Positions 19,689 to 29,759 of a stretch of DNA of 64,000 bases are shown here, one piece after another. The position numbers and the translations under genes are program-made. A model generated the notes under the pieces. The model did not search any database, was not told where the DNA came from, and was given only the letters and a program-made list of their open reading frames with translations. Location: positions 1 to 64,000 of the forward strand of contig NZ_KI928930.1 in the NCBI RefSeq assembly GCF_000521215.1. Reading direction: 5' to 3'. Source of the stretch: Labrenzia sp. DG1229. GTDB taxonomy: Bacteria; Pseudomonadota; Alphaproteobacteria; Rhizobiales; Stappiaceae. The stretch's first letter is position 1. Every line of letters starts with the position of its first letter.

Positions 19689-21605
19689 ATGGCAAAGGTC
19701 ATTGGTATCGACCTCGGCACGACCAATTCGTGCGTCGCCGTCATGGACGGCAAGGAACCAAAAGTTATCGAAAACGCAGAAGGCGCCCGTACCACTCCAT
19801 CGATGGTGGCGTTTTCCGACGATGGTGAACGGCTGGTAGGCCAGCCGGCGAAACGCCAGGCAGTCACCAATCCGACAAACACGCTGTTTGCGGTCAAGCG
19901 GCTGATCGGTCGCCGTTACGACGACCCGACCGTCGGCAAGGACAAGAAACTTGTCCCGTTCGAAATCGTCAAGGCCGACAACGGCGACGCGTGGGTGGAA
20001 GCCAACGGCGACAAGTACTCGCCGTCCCAGGTTTCCGCTTTCATCTTGCAGAAGATGAAGGAAACCGCCGAGAGCTATCTCGGTGAAACGGTAACCCAGG
20101 CGGTCATTACCGTTCCGGCGTATTTCAACGACGCCCAGCGTCAGGCCACCAAGGATGCAGGCAAGATTGCCGGTCTGGAAGTGCTGCGCATCATCAACGA
20201 GCCGACCGCGGCAGCCCTTGCCTACGGACTGGAAAAGAACGACGGCAAGACCATCGCGGTTTACGACCTTGGTGGTGGTACGTTCGACGTTTCCATCCTG
20301 GAAATCGGCGACGGTGTCTTTGAAGTGAAGTCCACCAACGGCGATACATTCCTCGGTGGTGAAGATTTCGACATGGTTCTCGTCGACTATCTTGCCGCTG
20401 AGTTCAAGAAGGACCAGGGCATTGACCTGAAAAACGACAAGCTGGCCCTGCAGCGTCTGAAAGAGGCCGCCGAAAAGGCAAAGATCGAGCTGTCCTCTTC
20501 GTCTCAGACCGAAATCAACCTGCCGTTCATTACGGCTGACGCATCCGGTCCGAAACACCTGACGCTCAAGCTGACACGTGCGAAATTCGAAGCGCTGGTC
20601 GAGGATCTGGTCAAGCGGACCAGCAATCCGATGAAGGCGGCTCTGAAGGACGCAGGTCTGGCTGCCGGTGATATCGACGAAGTGGTTCTGGTCGGCGGCA
20701 TGACCCGTATGCCTAAGATCCAGGAGACCGTTAAGGCCTTCTTCGGCAAAGAGCCGCACAAGGGTGTGAACCCCGACGAAGTCGTGGCCATGGGTGCTGC
20801 GATCCAGGCCGGCGTTCTTCAGGGCGACGTCAAGGACGTTCTCCTGCTCGACGTCACGCCGCTGTCGCTGGGTATTGAGACGCTTGGTGGTGTCTTCACC
20901 CGTCTGATCGACCGCAACACGACGATCCCGACCAAAAAAGGCCAGGTGTTCTCTACGGCTGAAGACAATCAGACGGCTGTGACCATCCGTGTTTTCCAGG
21001 GTGAGCGTGAAATGGCCGCGGACAACAAGGTCCTTGGCCAGTTCGACTTGGTCGGCCTTCCTCCGGCACCGCGCGGCGTACCTCAGATCGAAGTCACCTT
21101 CGACATCGATGCCAACGGTATCGTTAACGTGTCCGCAAAGGACAAGGGTACCGGCAAGGAGCAGCAGATCCGTATCCAGGCGTCCGGTGGTCTCAGCGAC
21201 ACTGACATCGACCAGATGATCAAGGACGCGGAATCCCACGCGGATGAAGACAAGAAACGCAAGGAACTTGTCGAAGCCAGGAACCAGGGTGAATCCCTGG
21301 TGCATTCCACGGACAAGTCGCTCAAGGATTACGGCGACAAGGTTTCCGAGGAAGACAAGGCCGCGATCGAAAGCGCTCTGGAAGAACTGAAGTCCACGCT
21401 TGAAGGCGAGGACCTGGAAGACATCAAGGCCAAGACGCAGGCTCTTGCGGAAGCGTCGATGAAGCTCGGGGAAGCCATGTATCAGGCAGCCCAGGCTGAC
21501 GCCGAAGCCGAAGGTGGCGAGGAAGCCGCTTCCGAAGCCGAGGATGACGTTGTCGACGCGGATTTCGAAGAAGTCAAAGACGAAGACGACAAGAAGTCCG
21601 CTTAA
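19689..21605 (+). CDS. dnaK: Molecular chaperone DnaK (Hsp70)
   Basis: DnaK is the ATP-driven Hsp70 chaperone that binds unfolded segments together with DnaJ and GrpE. The 638-residue protein starts [20 protein letters not shown]. It has the phosphate motif [20 protein letters not shown], the linker [18 protein letters not shown], a substrate-binding domain (about 390-510), a helical lid, and an acidic tail rich in Asp and Glu. The start at 19689 is preferred over 19668, which adds a non-homologous leader. It is followed by dnaJ after 164 bases. Confidence 0.98.
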   Translation: MAKVIGIDLGTTNSCVAVMDGKEPKVIENAEGARTTPSMVAFSDDGERLVGQPAKRQAVTNPTNTLFAVKRLIGRRYDDPTVGKDKKLVPFEIVKADNGDAWVEANGDKYSPSQVSAFILQKMKETAESYLGETVTQAVITVPAYFNDAQRQATKDAGKIAGLEVLRIINEPTAAALAYGLEKNDGKTIAVYDLGGGTFDVSILEIGDGVFEVKSTNGDTFLGGEDFDMVLVDYLAAEFKKDQGIDLKNDKLALQRLKEAAEKAKIELSSSSQTEINLPFITADASGPKHLTLKLTRAKFEALVEDLVKRTSNPMKAALKDAGLAAGDIDEVVLVGGMTRMPKIQETVKAFFGKEPHKGVNPDEVVAMGAAIQAGVLQGDVKDVLLLDVTPLSLGIETLGGVFTRLIDRNTTIPTKKGQVFSTAEDNQTAVTIRVFQGEREMAADNKVLGQFDLVGLPPAPRGVPQIEVTFDIDANGIVNVSAKDKGTGKEQQIRIQASGGLSDTDIDQMIKDAESHADEDKKRKELVEARNQGESLVHSTDKSLKDYGDKVSEEDKAAIESALEELKSTLEGEDLEDIKAKTQALAEASMKLGEAMYQAAQADAEAEGGEEAASEAEDDVVDADFEEVKDEDDKKSA

Positions 21606-21617
21606 ACCACGAAACTG

Positions 21618-21643
21618 CAGCCAACCGGATGTCCGGCTGGCTG
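21618..21643. terminator. Hairpin between dnaK and dnaJ
   Basis: CAGCCA-A-CCGGA and TCCGG-C-TGGCTG pair into an 11-bp stem with a two-base loop and one internal mismatch, directly after dnaK. There is no T-run, so it may be a processing or stability element that lowers dnaJ relative to dnaK rather than a full terminator. Confidence 0.5.
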
Positions 21644-21769
21644 TTCAAGTCTGGCGCCGGTCGCTTGATTACCCGGTAAAACGGGTTCTCGTGTCCGGCG
21701 CTTTCGCCGTCCTGGGCGCCGGAGATATCCTGGCCGCCGGTGGCGCAACAACAAGACCGAGAGCTCTTG

Positions 21770-22897
21770 ATGTCCAAACGTGATTTCTACGAGGTACTGG
21801 GGGTATCTCGCGAGGCGGATGAAAAGGCGCTCAAAAGCGCTTACCGCAAGATGGCGATGCAATACCATCCCGACCGGAACCCCGGGGATGCAGATGCCGA
21901 AACCCGTTTCAAGGAAGTCAACGAGGCTTACGACACGCTGAAAGACGGCCAGAAGCGTGCTGCATATGACCGGTTCGGGCATGCCGCTTTCGAAAACGGC
22001 GGGTTCGGCGGTGGTGGTGGTGCCGGGGCGCACGACTTTTCGTCAACCATGTCCGACATCTTCGAGGAATTTTTCGGCATGGGCGGCGGGCGCCGCTCCG
22101 GTGGCCGCGAACGCGGCGCCGATCTTCGATACAATCTCGACATTACGCTGGAAGATGCATTTTCCGGGAAGACCGTGGAAATCGAGGTGCCGACAAGCAC
22201 CACCTGCGACACCTGTTCCGGCTCCGGCGCCAAGCCGGGCACGAGCCCGACCACATGCCGAACATGTGGCGGAGCAGGGCGTGTCCGCGCGGCACAGGGG
22301 TTCTTCACGCTTGAACGCACCTGTCCCAGCTGTCAGGGCCGCGGTCAGGTCATTTCGGATCCTTGTGAAAGTTGCGGCGGGGCTGGCCGCAAGACGCAGG
22401 ACCGGACATTGTCGGTGAACATACCGGCCGGCATCGAGGACGGTACCCGTATTCGTCTCGCTGGCGAAGGAGAAGCCGGGGTCCGAGGTGGCCCTGCGGG
22501 AGACCTTTATATCTTCCTGACAATCAAGCCGCACGACCTGTTCCAGCGCGACGGTGCAGACCTTTATTGCCGCGTTCCGATATCCATGAGTACGGCAACA
22601 CTTGGCGGTCAATTCGATGTTCCCACCGTTCAGGGAAGCACAAGCCGCGTCAAAGTGCCCGAAGGAACCCAGACCGGAAAACAGTTTCGTCTGCGCGGCA
22701 AGGGCATGCCGGTCATGCGTTCCAGCCAGCATGGCGACATGTACATTCAGGTAACGGTTGAAACACCGACGAACCTGACGCGCCGGCAAAGAGAACTTCT
22801 TGCGGAATTCGAAACGGAATCCTCTGGCGAAAACCATCCCGAATCGGCGGGGTTCTTTTCGAAAGTGAAGGATTTCATTGACAATCTGGGCGCGTGA
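21770..22897 (+). CDS. dnaJ: Chaperone protein DnaJ (Hsp40)
   Basis: DnaJ delivers substrates to DnaK and stimulates its ATPase. The 375-residue protein has the J domain (residues 1-70, [18 protein letters not shown], with the HPD motif in YHPDRNPGD). A Gly/Phe-rich linker follows, then four zinc-binding CxxCxGxG repeats ([32 protein letters not shown]) and the C-terminal substrate domains. The start at 21770 fits all DnaJ proteins, and an extension to 21740 is not used. It is co-directional with dnaK. Confidence 0.97.
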   Translation: MSKRDFYEVLGVSREADEKALKSAYRKMAMQYHPDRNPGDADAETRFKEVNEAYDTLKDGQKRAAYDRFGHAAFENGGFGGGGGAGAHDFSSTMSDIFEEFFGMGGGRRSGGRERGADLRYNLDITLEDAFSGKTVEIEVPTSTTCDTCSGSGAKPGTSPTTCRTCGGAGRVRAAQGFFTLERTCPSCQGRGQVISDPCESCGGAGRKTQDRTLSVNIPAGIEDGTRIRLAGEGEAGVRGGPAGDLYIFLTIKPHDLFQRDGADLYCRVPISMSTATLGGQFDVPTVQGSTSRVKVPEGTQTGKQFRLRGKGMPVMRSSQHGDMYIQVTVETPTNLTRRQRELLAEFETESSGENHPESAGFFSKVKDFIDNLGA

Positions 22898-22977
22898 CTG
22901 TGCATTCTGTACCTCAGGATATAGCAAATCCTTACAATTGCCCCTATATTCGATTCCCTGGGGGTTGGTGAGGTAAC

Positions 22978-23640
22978 ATGCTGAAACGCAACAGTATTCG
23001 CGTCGAACGTCTTCGGGAGAAGCTTGGCAAGGCCAATGCCGTGCGCACGAAGGTTCTGGATGAGATGAAGTTCATCCGGTCCTGGGCACAAAATCCCCTG
23101 CGAACCGGTGCGGTCTCACCGTCAGGATCCGATCTGGCGACCAAAATGGCGTCATACCTGACCCCGCGACCCCACTCACGGGTTGTTGAGCTGGGACCAG
23201 GAACCGGTGTTGTTACGAAGGCTCTGATTGATCGCGGTTTCACGCACAAACACCTCAATCTGATTGAGTACAGCGAAGAGTTTTGTGAACTCTTGAGTCT
23301 CAGATATCCCGGGTTGCCCATTCAGCAGGGCGATGCCTACACGTTGACAAAGACGCTCCGCAAGCCGAAAGGGTTTCTCGCCGGCGAGACGCAGGTCAAA
23401 CACACTCTGGATGGAATTGTTTCGTCGCTTCCGCTGCTCACGCGATCGGAGCCGGTCCGCCGGGCCTTGCTGGACGAAGCTTTTCATCTGCTGAAGCCGG
23501 GCGCACCCTTTATCCAGTTCTCATATGGACTGGTTGCGCCGATCAAACCGGATAACCGGGCGGTATCGGTCTACAGTTCCGAATGGGTCTGGAAAAACCT
23601 GCCGCCGGCACGGGTATGGGTTTATCGCAAAGGGCACTGA
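22978..23640 (+). CDS. pmtA: Phospholipid N-methyltransferase (PmtA-like)
   Basis: This probably methylates phosphatidylethanolamine toward phosphatidylcholine, as in rhizobia. The 220-residue protein has the Rhizobium-type pattern FIRSWAQNPLRTGAVSPSG, the SAM-binding motif VVELGPGTGVVTKALIDRG, and NLIEYSEEFCELL with GDAYTL. It lacks membrane segments, as expected for the soluble PmtA class. Some rRNA adenine methyltransferase-like proteins share the SAM motif, so the substrate is inferred from the family pattern. Confidence 0.8.
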   Translation: MLKRNSIRVERLREKLGKANAVRTKVLDEMKFIRSWAQNPLRTGAVSPSGSDLATKMASYLTPRPHSRVVELGPGTGVVTKALIDRGFTHKHLNLIEYSEEFCELLSLRYPGLPIQQGDAYTLTKTLRKPKGFLAGETQVKHTLDGIVSSLPLLTRSEPVRRALLDEAFHLLKPGAPFIQFSYGLVAPIKPDNRAVSVYSSEWVWKNLPPARVWVYRKGH

Positions 23641-23921
23641 GGTCTGTGCTCACCAGTACCCTGGTGCCCAAGCACATTCATTTCTGAAATATCATTTTGA
23701 TGGCGACCGGTCTTCACATCGGTTGCCTATTCACTTTAGTCCGTTGTTTGTGCGAGCGGTTTCCCGTTTGCCGTTGCGCCAACACCGTGTCGAAATTCTC
23801 TGCTTCCGTGTGAATTGCAGTCTCATTTGCATTCACGGTGACGTGAGTCACAGGTCCTTTCAGCGGTGTTCGTGAATAAGGAATGCTTGGCATTGTTTTT
23901 TTATGATTGGACAATTTTCAA

Positions 23922-25058
23922 ATGATCAATTCATGCATCGGTATTGGCGGCTCTGTAGGCCGGTTCGGAACGAATGAACAGTTGGATGTCAGGGCGGTTC
24001 AGACCCGGTTGAACGCTCTCATGGGATCTTCGCGCAAGGAATTGTCGGTCGACGGAAAAGTCGGCTCGAAGACCATAGGAACAATCAAGGACTTTCAGTC
24101 GAGTGTCGTCCGGCTGCGTTATCCCGACGGCCGCGTGGATCGGGCCAAACGGACCATTCATGCGCTCAACGACCCGAACTCGGCCTCGGTCTGGCAGCGG
24201 ATGTGCATCCCGCCCGCAGCTCATCCATCCGCCGTTGCCAATGATACGTTGCGTGACGATCGCCTGACCCCGGCTGAAAAAATGTTGGCGAAGGAAGCGG
24301 CCAAACTCGGTGACAGCGATGCCTTTGACGAGTTCAGACGGGAGCTGATCGACAAGAGCATTCCCGACATGAAGAAATTTCTTGGTACGGTCGGGCGTGC
24401 CGAGGACGCACGCAAGGTCATTGCCGCCTGGTCGCAATTGCGCAAGTGGGGCTTTTCCGTTTCCGAAGCGCGGGACGTGATGAAGGCCATTTCCGGAATG
24501 AAAGGGCGCCAGTTCGGAGCCCTGGACGCGATCGGGACACCGGCGTCGAAATTCGGCAGGTTACTGGGGAACCTTGGCAGCAAGGCCGGTGCTGCGGGAC
24601 AGGTCATTACCCTGATCGAAGTCGCGGACAAGTTCGAGCAGGGTGATTATCTTTATGGCACCTCCGAGCTTTACAAGCACTTCATGGGCAAGGCCATTCC
24701 CTGGGCCGGCATGGTGGAGGGTCTGCAGAGCCTTGTCGAGGCAATTGCCCCGGGATCAGTCAAGAACAGCAAGGTTTTTCAGGTAATCCGTGCCTGCGAC
24801 CCGATCGGCCTTGGCGCTTCGGGCGTCGACAGCATGACGACCCTGGTTCTTGGAGCTGTCCACCTTATTCAGACAGGCGACATCGATATCGCCCGCTTGA
24901 GCCGTCTGGTCGACCGCATGAAACAGGGGCCGACAAAACTGTTTGCGGACATGGGAGAAGATCTTGGCGATTCGGCCTATGAAATGTCCAGGTGGCGAAA
25001 GGACGACTGGACATATGCCGTCAAGAGCATCCCTGGGTTTATTGCAAGCCTGTTCTGA
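23922..25058 (+). CDS. Orphan peptidoglycan-binding-domain protein
   Basis: I do not recognise the whole protein (378 residues). Residues about 20-95 look like a PG_binding_1 domain (VRAVQTRLNALMG, then ELSVDGKVGSKTIGTIKDFQ). The middle is charged and helical (KMLAKEAAKLGDSDAFDEF). Residues about 195-260 include hydrophobic helices (GNLGSKAGAAGQVITLIEVA). There is no Sec signal peptide. The ATG at 23922 has only a poor ribosome binding site. A signal-less PG-binding domain on a helical body could be an envelope-targeted effector, but no secretion or immunity gene is adjacent. Confidence 0.6.
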   Translation: MINSCIGIGGSVGRFGTNEQLDVRAVQTRLNALMGSSRKELSVDGKVGSKTIGTIKDFQSSVVRLRYPDGRVDRAKRTIHALNDPNSASVWQRMCIPPAAHPSAVANDTLRDDRLTPAEKMLAKEAAKLGDSDAFDEFRRELIDKSIPDMKKFLGTVGRAEDARKVIAAWSQLRKWGFSVSEARDVMKAISGMKGRQFGALDAIGTPASKFGRLLGNLGSKAGAAGQVITLIEVADKFEQGDYLYGTSELYKHFMGKAIPWAGMVEGLQSLVEAIAPGSVKNSKVFQVIRACDPIGLGASGVDSMTTLVLGAVHLIQTGDIDIARLSRLVDRMKQGPTKLFADMGEDLGDSAYEMSRWRKDDWTYAVKSIPGFIASLF

Positions 25059-25187
25059 TCGGGGGCAGGCGGGCATGCCAATTGTGCCCGCTTGCTCGTC
25101 CTTGTCGTGGAAACACTGGCAAAAGTGTTGGTTTTTGTCATATCAATAAGACCGAATTGTCCTGTCTACGGCTGAAAGGGTCTGTTG

Positions 25188-25763
25188 ATGCGCAGTCCAA
25201 AGATACTTGTTTGCTCCGGGTCCGTGCGGAGCGGATCACATAACGGAAAACTTGCTGCGCTCGTCGCCAAGCGGCTTGCAATCCTGGACGCCGAGGTCAC
25301 GCATCTTTCGCTGAAAGACTATCCCTTGCCGATCTATGACGGAGACCTGGAAGAAGCGACTGGTGTACCCGAAAATGCCAAAAAGCTTCAGCGGCTCTTT
25401 CTCGGGCATGACGGAATTTTTCTGTCTTGCCCCGAATACAATGCCGGTGTGACACCCCTCCTGAAAAATACACTCGACTGGATCAGCCGGGTCAAGGAAC
25501 CGGGCGAACCTTACAGGAACAGCGTGTTCGCGCTCGGCGCAGCCTCTCCGGGCGGATTCGGCGGCATGCGCGGTCTGATCGGCATGCGAACAATCCTGGA
25601 AGTCGGACTGGGTGCACTGGTGCTGCCGCAGATGGTGTCCGTTCCGAAGGCAATGACCTCATTCGACGACAAGGACGAGTTGGCCGAAGAAAGGGTCAGC
25701 GGTCAGCTCAACAAACTTGTCGAGGCGCTTCTGCGGGCAGCGAGAATCGAGATGTCGCACTAG
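25188..25763 (+). CDS. NADPH-dependent FMN reductase family protein
   Basis: This is a flavodoxin-fold quinone/FMN/azo-type reductase of 191 residues. The start at 25188 (MRSPKILVCSGSVRSGSHNG) has a GAAAGGG site 8 bases upstream. The phosphate-binding loop is GSVRSGSHN. The conserved segment FLSCPEYNAGVTPLLKNTLDW binds the flavin. ASPGGFGGMRGL is also typical. It stands alone between the peptidoglycan-binding protein and hslV. The physiological substrate is unknown. Confidence 0.88.
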   Translation: MRSPKILVCSGSVRSGSHNGKLAALVAKRLAILDAEVTHLSLKDYPLPIYDGDLEEATGVPENAKKLQRLFLGHDGIFLSCPEYNAGVTPLLKNTLDWISRVKEPGEPYRNSVFALGAASPGGFGGMRGLIGMRTILEVGLGALVLPQMVSVPKAMTSFDDKDELAEERVSGQLNKLVEALLRAARIEMSH

Positions 25764-25813
25764 AAAAACGTCACGCCTGATTTGTTGCGATGTGTCTTGC
25801 AGCAAACTGATGG

Positions 25814-25842
25814 CTTGGAAAAGCCGGAAATGCCGCCTACAT
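25814..25842 (+). promoter_or_regulatory. RpoH (sigma-32) type heat-shock promoter for hslV-hslU
   Basis: CTTGGA, then 17 bases, then CTACAT matches the heat-shock promoter pattern and has the same 17-base spacing as the dnaK promoter. It lies about 55 bases before the hslV start. Confidence 0.7.
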
Positions 25843-25895
25843 AGGGCGGCAGCATTGATGAAACCGAGCAGCAATCAAGAACCCAAGAGGACTGA

Positions 25896-26456
25896 ATGAG
25901 CGAAACGCGCGAACCGGCTCAATGGCACGGGACGACGATCATGATGGTACGCAAGGGCGACAGGGTCGTCATTGCAGGGGACGGACAGGTGTCCCTCGGA
26001 CAGACCGTGATCAAGCATTCCGCCCGAAAGGTGAGACCACTGGCCAAGGGCGAAGTGATCGCCGGGTTTGCCGGTGCGACCGCAGACGCCTTCACCTTGT
26101 TCGAGCGTCTGGAAGCGAAGCTGGAACAATATCCCGGACAACTGATGCGCGCCTGTGTCGAACTCGCCAAGGATTGGCGGACGGACCGGTACTTGCGGCG
26201 CCTGGAAGCGATGATGCTGGTGGCAGACAAGAACGTGTCACTGGTACTTACCGGGACAGGTGACGTACTCGAGCCTGAAGGAGGCATAATGGGTATCGGA
26301 TCCGGTGGTAACTATGCACTGGCCGCGGGCAGGGCACTCGCCGATACCGATTTCGACGCGGAAACCATTGCCCGCAAGGCGATGGCTGTTGCCGCCGAGA
26401 TCTGTGTTTACACCAACTCAAGCGTAACCTTGGAAATGCTTGAAGTCACCGACTAG
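25896..26456 (+). CDS. hslV: ATP-dependent protease subunit HslV (ClpQ)
   Basis: HslV is the proteasome-like peptidase core of the HslVU protease. The 186-residue precursor has a 12-residue leader. The conserved Thr13 in [15 protein letters not shown] becomes the N-terminal nucleophile. [24 protein letters not shown] and [17 protein letters not shown] are diagnostic. An RpoH-type promoter lies upstream. It is separated from hslU by a GNAT gene, with gaps of 6 and 3 bases, so the three genes form one operon. Confidence 0.97.
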   Translation: MSETREPAQWHGTTIMMVRKGDRVVIAGDGQVSLGQTVIKHSARKVRPLAKGEVIAGFAGATADAFTLFERLEAKLEQYPGQLMRACVELAKDWRTDRYLRRLEAMMLVADKNVSLVLTGTGDVLEPEGGIMGIGSGGNYALAAGRALADTDFDAETIARKAMAVAAEICVYTNSSVTLEMLEVTD

Positions 26457-26462
26457 CCGGCC

Positions 26463-26981
26463 ATGATCACGTTTCGTCCCGTCACCCATGAGGATTTGCC
26501 GACACTTGAAAGCTGGATGGCAAGACCGCATTGGCGTAAATGGTGGGGAGAACCGATCGAGGAAGCCGGATATGTCAGGGAGATGGTCGAAGGGCGCGAT
26601 ACAACGCTGCCTTTCATCTTCCGACTTGATGGCCTGGACAAGGGTTACATTCAGGCCTGGTACGTGAAGGACCAGTTGGAAACGGTCTTTGCCAAGGATT
26701 ATCCCTGGCTCAATTTGCTGCCACATGAAGCTGTTGGGGTTGACCTCTCCATTGCCGATGAGGAAGACCTGTCAAAGGGAATTGGAACAAGAGTATTGCA
26801 GGCGTTCGTCCGGAAACTGCGCCAGGATGGCTATGACCGGATCATCATCGTTCCGGACCCGGCCAATCAGAGAGCGGTAAAGGCTTATCGTAAGGCCGGA
26901 TTTCGGGAGATACCGGATCTTCTGGGCAAAACGGATGACAGCTTGCTTATGGAACACATGAATACGGAAGGCGTATCGTAA
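26463..26981 (+). CDS. GNAT-family acetyltransferase between hslV and hslU
   Basis: This 172-residue acetyltransferase resembles the AAC(6')-type/IucB-like GNAT branch. ARPHWRKWWGEPIEE and YIQAWYVKDQLETVFAKDYP match the N-terminal part. GVDLSIADEEDLSKGIGTRVLQAFV carries the acetyl-CoA loop (KGIGTR), and PDPANQRAVKAYRKAGF is motif B. It lies tightly between hslV and hslU and should be heat-inducible with them (inference). The substrate is unknown, and resistance activity should not be assumed. Confidence 0.85.
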   Translation: MITFRPVTHEDLPTLESWMARPHWRKWWGEPIEEAGYVREMVEGRDTTLPFIFRLDGLDKGYIQAWYVKDQLETVFAKDYPWLNLLPHEAVGVDLSIADEEDLSKGIGTRVLQAFVRKLRQDGYDRIIIVPDPANQRAVKAYRKAGFREIPDLLGKTDDSLLMEHMNTEGVS

Positions 26982-26984
26982 AAA

Positions 26985-28289
26985 ATGACCGATTTTTCTC
27001 CGCGCGAGATCGTTTCCGAACTCGATCGCTACATTGTTGGCCAGAAGGACGCCAAGCGGGCGGTGGCGATTGCCTTGCGCAACCGTTGGCGCCGTCAGCA
27101 GTTGCAGGGCCAGATGCGGGAAGAGGTTCTGCCGAAGAATATTCTCATGATTGGACCGACCGGGGTCGGCAAGACAGAGATTTCGCGTCGTCTTGCCAAG
27201 CTTGCGAACGCGCCTTTTTCCAAGGTGGAAGCGACGAAATTCACCGAGGTCGGCTATGTTGGCCGTGATGTGGAGCAGATTGTTCGCGATCTTGTGGAAG
27301 CGGGCATTACCCTCATCCGGGACAAAAAGCGCGACGAGGTGAAGGCCAAGGCCCATGTCTTGGCGGAAGAACGGGTTCTGGATGCGCTGGTCGGATCGAG
27401 TGCAAGCCCGACTACCCGAGAGAGTTTCCGAACGAAACTGCGCGACGGCGAAATGGACGACAAGGAAATCGAAGTCGAGGTCCGCGCTCAGGCTCAGATG
27501 CCGAGTTTCGAATTGCCAGGGATGCCCGGCGCAAGCGTCGGCGTCATGAACATGTCGGACATTCTCGGCAAGGCGTTCGGTGGCCAGACAAAGACCAAGC
27601 GGACGACCGTTCGCGAAAGCTATGAACTTCTGATCAACGAGGAATCCGACAAACTGCTTGACGAAGACAAGGTCGTTGAAGAGGCGATTGCGCTTGTCGA
27701 AAACTCAGGCATCGTTTTCCTGGACGAGATCGACAAGATATGTGCACGTGAAGGCCGCGCCGGTGCGGATGTGTCGCGCGAAGGCGTGCAGCGGGATCTT
27801 CTGCCCCTGATCGAGGGAACGGTCGTTTCCACGAAACACGGCCCGGTGAAGACCGACCATATCCTGTTCATTGCATCCGGTGCCTTCCATGTCGCCAAGC
27901 CGTCCGACCTGTTGCCGGAATTGCAGGGACGTCTGCCGATCCGGGTCGAATTGCGTGCGCTTGACAAGGATGACTTCCGTGCAATCCTGACGGAGCCCGA
28001 GGCCAGCCTGATCAAGCAATATGTTGCCTTGATGGAGACGGAAGAAGTCAAGCTCGCTTTCACCGAAGAGGCGATTGAGGAAATTGCGTCCGTCGCGGTT
28101 GATCTCAATGCATCTGTTGAAAACATCGGTGCGCGCCGCCTCCAGACCGTCATGGAGCGTATACTTGACGAAATTTCCTTCACGGCCCCCGACAGATCGG
28201 GAGAAGCTATTGAGATTACCGCGGAATTCGTGAAGGAAAACATCGGCGACCTGGCAAAGAACGTCGATCTGTCGAAGTTTATTCTGTAA
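26985..28289 (+). CDS. hslU: ATP-dependent protease ATPase subunit HslU (ClpY)
   Basis: HslU is the AAA+ unfoldase that feeds proteins to HslV. The 434-residue protein starts [20 protein letters not shown]. It has Walker A GPTGVGKT at residues 57-64, the pore loop region GYVGRDVEQ, and Walker [11 protein letters not shown] (about 243-252). The inserted I domain (about 110-230) and sensor segments follow. It ends with VDLSKFIL, the C-terminal tail that docks into HslV. It follows the GNAT gene by 3 bases. Confidence 0.97.
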   Translation: MTDFSPREIVSELDRYIVGQKDAKRAVAIALRNRWRRQQLQGQMREEVLPKNILMIGPTGVGKTEISRRLAKLANAPFSKVEATKFTEVGYVGRDVEQIVRDLVEAGITLIRDKKRDEVKAKAHVLAEERVLDALVGSSASPTTRESFRTKLRDGEMDDKEIEVEVRAQAQMPSFELPGMPGASVGVMNMSDILGKAFGGQTKTKRTTVRESYELLINEESDKLLDEDKVVEEAIALVENSGIVFLDEIDKICAREGRAGADVSREGVQRDLLPLIEGTVVSTKHGPVKTDHILFIASGAFHVAKPSDLLPELQGRLPIRVELRALDKDDFRAILTEPEASLIKQYVALMETEEVKLAFTEEAIEEIASVAVDLNASVENIGARRLQTVMERILDEISFTAPDRSGEAIEITAEFVKENIGDLAKNVDLSKFIL

Positions 28290-28357
28290 CGCCACGGTTG
28301 ACGCAAGCGACGATTTCGCCGCTTGCGATGCGCGCGCACCGATGGCAGCATGCGTTT

Positions 28358-28852
28358 ATGGTAGCGATACGGAAAAGTAACGAGGAAGGCCATCGCCGGA
28401 AATTTCTGGTCGTGGTCGACGAAACGCCCGAATGCGACAGGGCAATTGTCTATGCCGCAAAGCGTGCAGCGCGAACCGGTGGGGTGGTCACGCTCGTGTT
28501 CATGATTGCACAGGGTGACTTCCAGCACTGGCTTGGTGTCGAGGACATCATGCGGGCTGAAGCGCTGGAAAAAGCGGAATCAACGCTTGCAAAGGCTGCC
28601 GAGCGCGTCAGGTCGGTGGCCAGAACGGAACCGGAAACAGTCGTTCGCGAAGGCACCAATTCGGAAGAAATCCTGGAACTGATCGAGGCGGATGCCGACA
28701 TCGCAATCCTTGTACTGGCTGCCAGCACAGGGTCGGAGGGCCCCGGACCACTGGTGTCTTCCATTGCGGGCAAGGCAGCCGGCACGTTTCCGATCCCGGT
28801 GACCATCGTACCGGGCAATCTGGACGACGACTCGATCGCCGCTCTTGCCTAG
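28358..28852 (+). CDS. Universal stress protein (UspA family)
   Basis: This 164-residue USP-fold protein has FLVVVDETPECDRAIVYAAK at the N-terminus and DADIAILVLAASTG later. The C-terminal nucleotide-loop-like region contains GPGPLVSSIAGKAAG. The start at 28358 (MVAIRKSNEEGHRRKFLVVV) is the ATG nearest the domain. ATGs at 28328 and upstream in-frame starts to 28298 remain possible. It follows hslU closely on the same strand and may be read through from that operon. The role in stress is inferred from the family. Confidence 0.82.
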   Translation: MVAIRKSNEEGHRRKFLVVVDETPECDRAIVYAAKRAARTGGVVTLVFMIAQGDFQHWLGVEDIMRAEALEKAESTLAKAAERVRSVARTEPETVVREGTNSEEILELIEADADIAILVLAASTGSEGPGPLVSSIAGKAAGTFPIPVTIVPGNLDDDSIAALA

Positions 28853-29039
28853 CTTGGGCGCCATGAACGAAGTGAAATCACCTTAGGAACTTGATCTGGA
28901 AGGATCAGGACCTATCTAGTTTTTAACTATTCCAAACTGCTGCCAGATGGGTTACAACAATCCATCGGTGTTTTGCGATGGACGAGAGGCGCAGGACACC
29001 AGACCTTGGACGCGTTGATCAAACGCAGGGACAAAGATC

Positions 29040-29597
29040 ATGTTCATTCAAACCGAAGCAACTCCAAATCCGGCCACATTGAAATTCCTGCCAGGACGGG
29101 TCGTCCTGCCGGAAGGTACTTATGACTTCCGTACACGTGCAGATGCCGGAGTGTCTCCGCTCGCGGAAAGGCTCTTCGATGTGCCGGGCGTAGCCGCAGT
29201 GTTTTTCGGCCACGACTTCGTGACGGTAACGAAAGACGACACGGACTGGCAGCACATGAAGCCCGCCATTCTCGGCGTCATCATGGAGCAATTCATGTCA
29301 GGGCAACCTGTCATGGCCGCCGGACAGGTGGAAGACATCGAGGAAGGTGAATTTTTCGATGAAGGTGCGGAAGAGACCGTAAACACGATCAAGGAGCTTC
29401 TTGAAACACGTGTTCGCCCGGCCGTTGCCCAGGATGGCGGTGACATCACCTTCAAGGGCTTCAAGGAAGGAATCGTGTATCTGTCGATGCGCGGTGCTTG
29501 TGCGGGATGCCCGTCCTCGACGGCAACGCTACAGCACGGAATTCAAAATCTGTTGCGCCACTTTGTACCGGAAGTCGAGGAAGTCCGGCCGATCTGA
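29040..29597 (+). CDS. NifU-like iron-sulfur scaffold protein (Nfu family)
   Basis: This protein probably carries or transfers Fe-S clusters to apo-enzymes. The 185-residue protein has the Nfu N-terminal domain (MFIQTEATPNPATLKFLPGR) and the C-terminal NifU domain. The latter has VAQDGGDITFKGF and the cluster-binding CxxC motif GACAGCPSSTATLQHG. The two-domain layout matches mitochondrial NFU1 and alphaproteobacterial Nfu. A strong terminator follows at 29620. Confidence 0.93.
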   Translation: MFIQTEATPNPATLKFLPGRVVLPEGTYDFRTRADAGVSPLAERLFDVPGVAAVFFGHDFVTVTKDDTDWQHMKPAILGVIMEQFMSGQPVMAAGQVEDIEEGEFFDEGAEETVNTIKELLETRVRPAVAQDGGDITFKGFKEGIVYLSMRGACAGCPSSTATLQHGIQNLLRHFVPEVEEVRPI

Positions 29598-29619
29598 TCG
29601 GATTTTCCCGGTTTTTTCA

Positions 29620-29648
29620 AAGGCCCGGCCTTCATGCCGGGCCTTTTG
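29620..29648 (+). terminator. Rho-independent terminator after nfu
   Basis: AAGGCCCGGC and GCCGGGCCTT form a perfect 10-bp stem around a CTTCAT loop, followed by a short T-run. It lies 23 bases after the nfu stop. Confidence 0.88.
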
Positions 29649-29688
29649 CATTTCGATACCGCATTCTTTCCGGAACGCAAGCCCTCAA

Positions 29689-29704
29689 TTGGACTTAGGT
29701 CCAA
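29689..29704. promoter_or_regulatory. Palindromic site TTGGAC-TTAG-GTCCAA
   Basis: Six-base perfect arms surround TTAG, 56 bases upstream of the tsaB start. A close relative (TTGGAC-ACTAAG-GTCCAG) lies upstream of rpsO at 49478-49495. No regulator is assigned. Confidence 0.35.
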
Positions 29705-29759
29705 AGCTCGGCTCGACTCGAGCGCCTCGCCGCGGTAGTGGCAAGAAGGACAAAAACCC

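Noticed and set aside
19671-21305. 544-codon open frame opposite dnaK
   Set aside because: A mirror of the strongly biased codon use of dnaK; similar long shadows lie opposite infB, gyrB and metK.
23641-23921. Short open frames after pmtA
   Set aside because: Shadow-like, no domains; the region appears non-coding.
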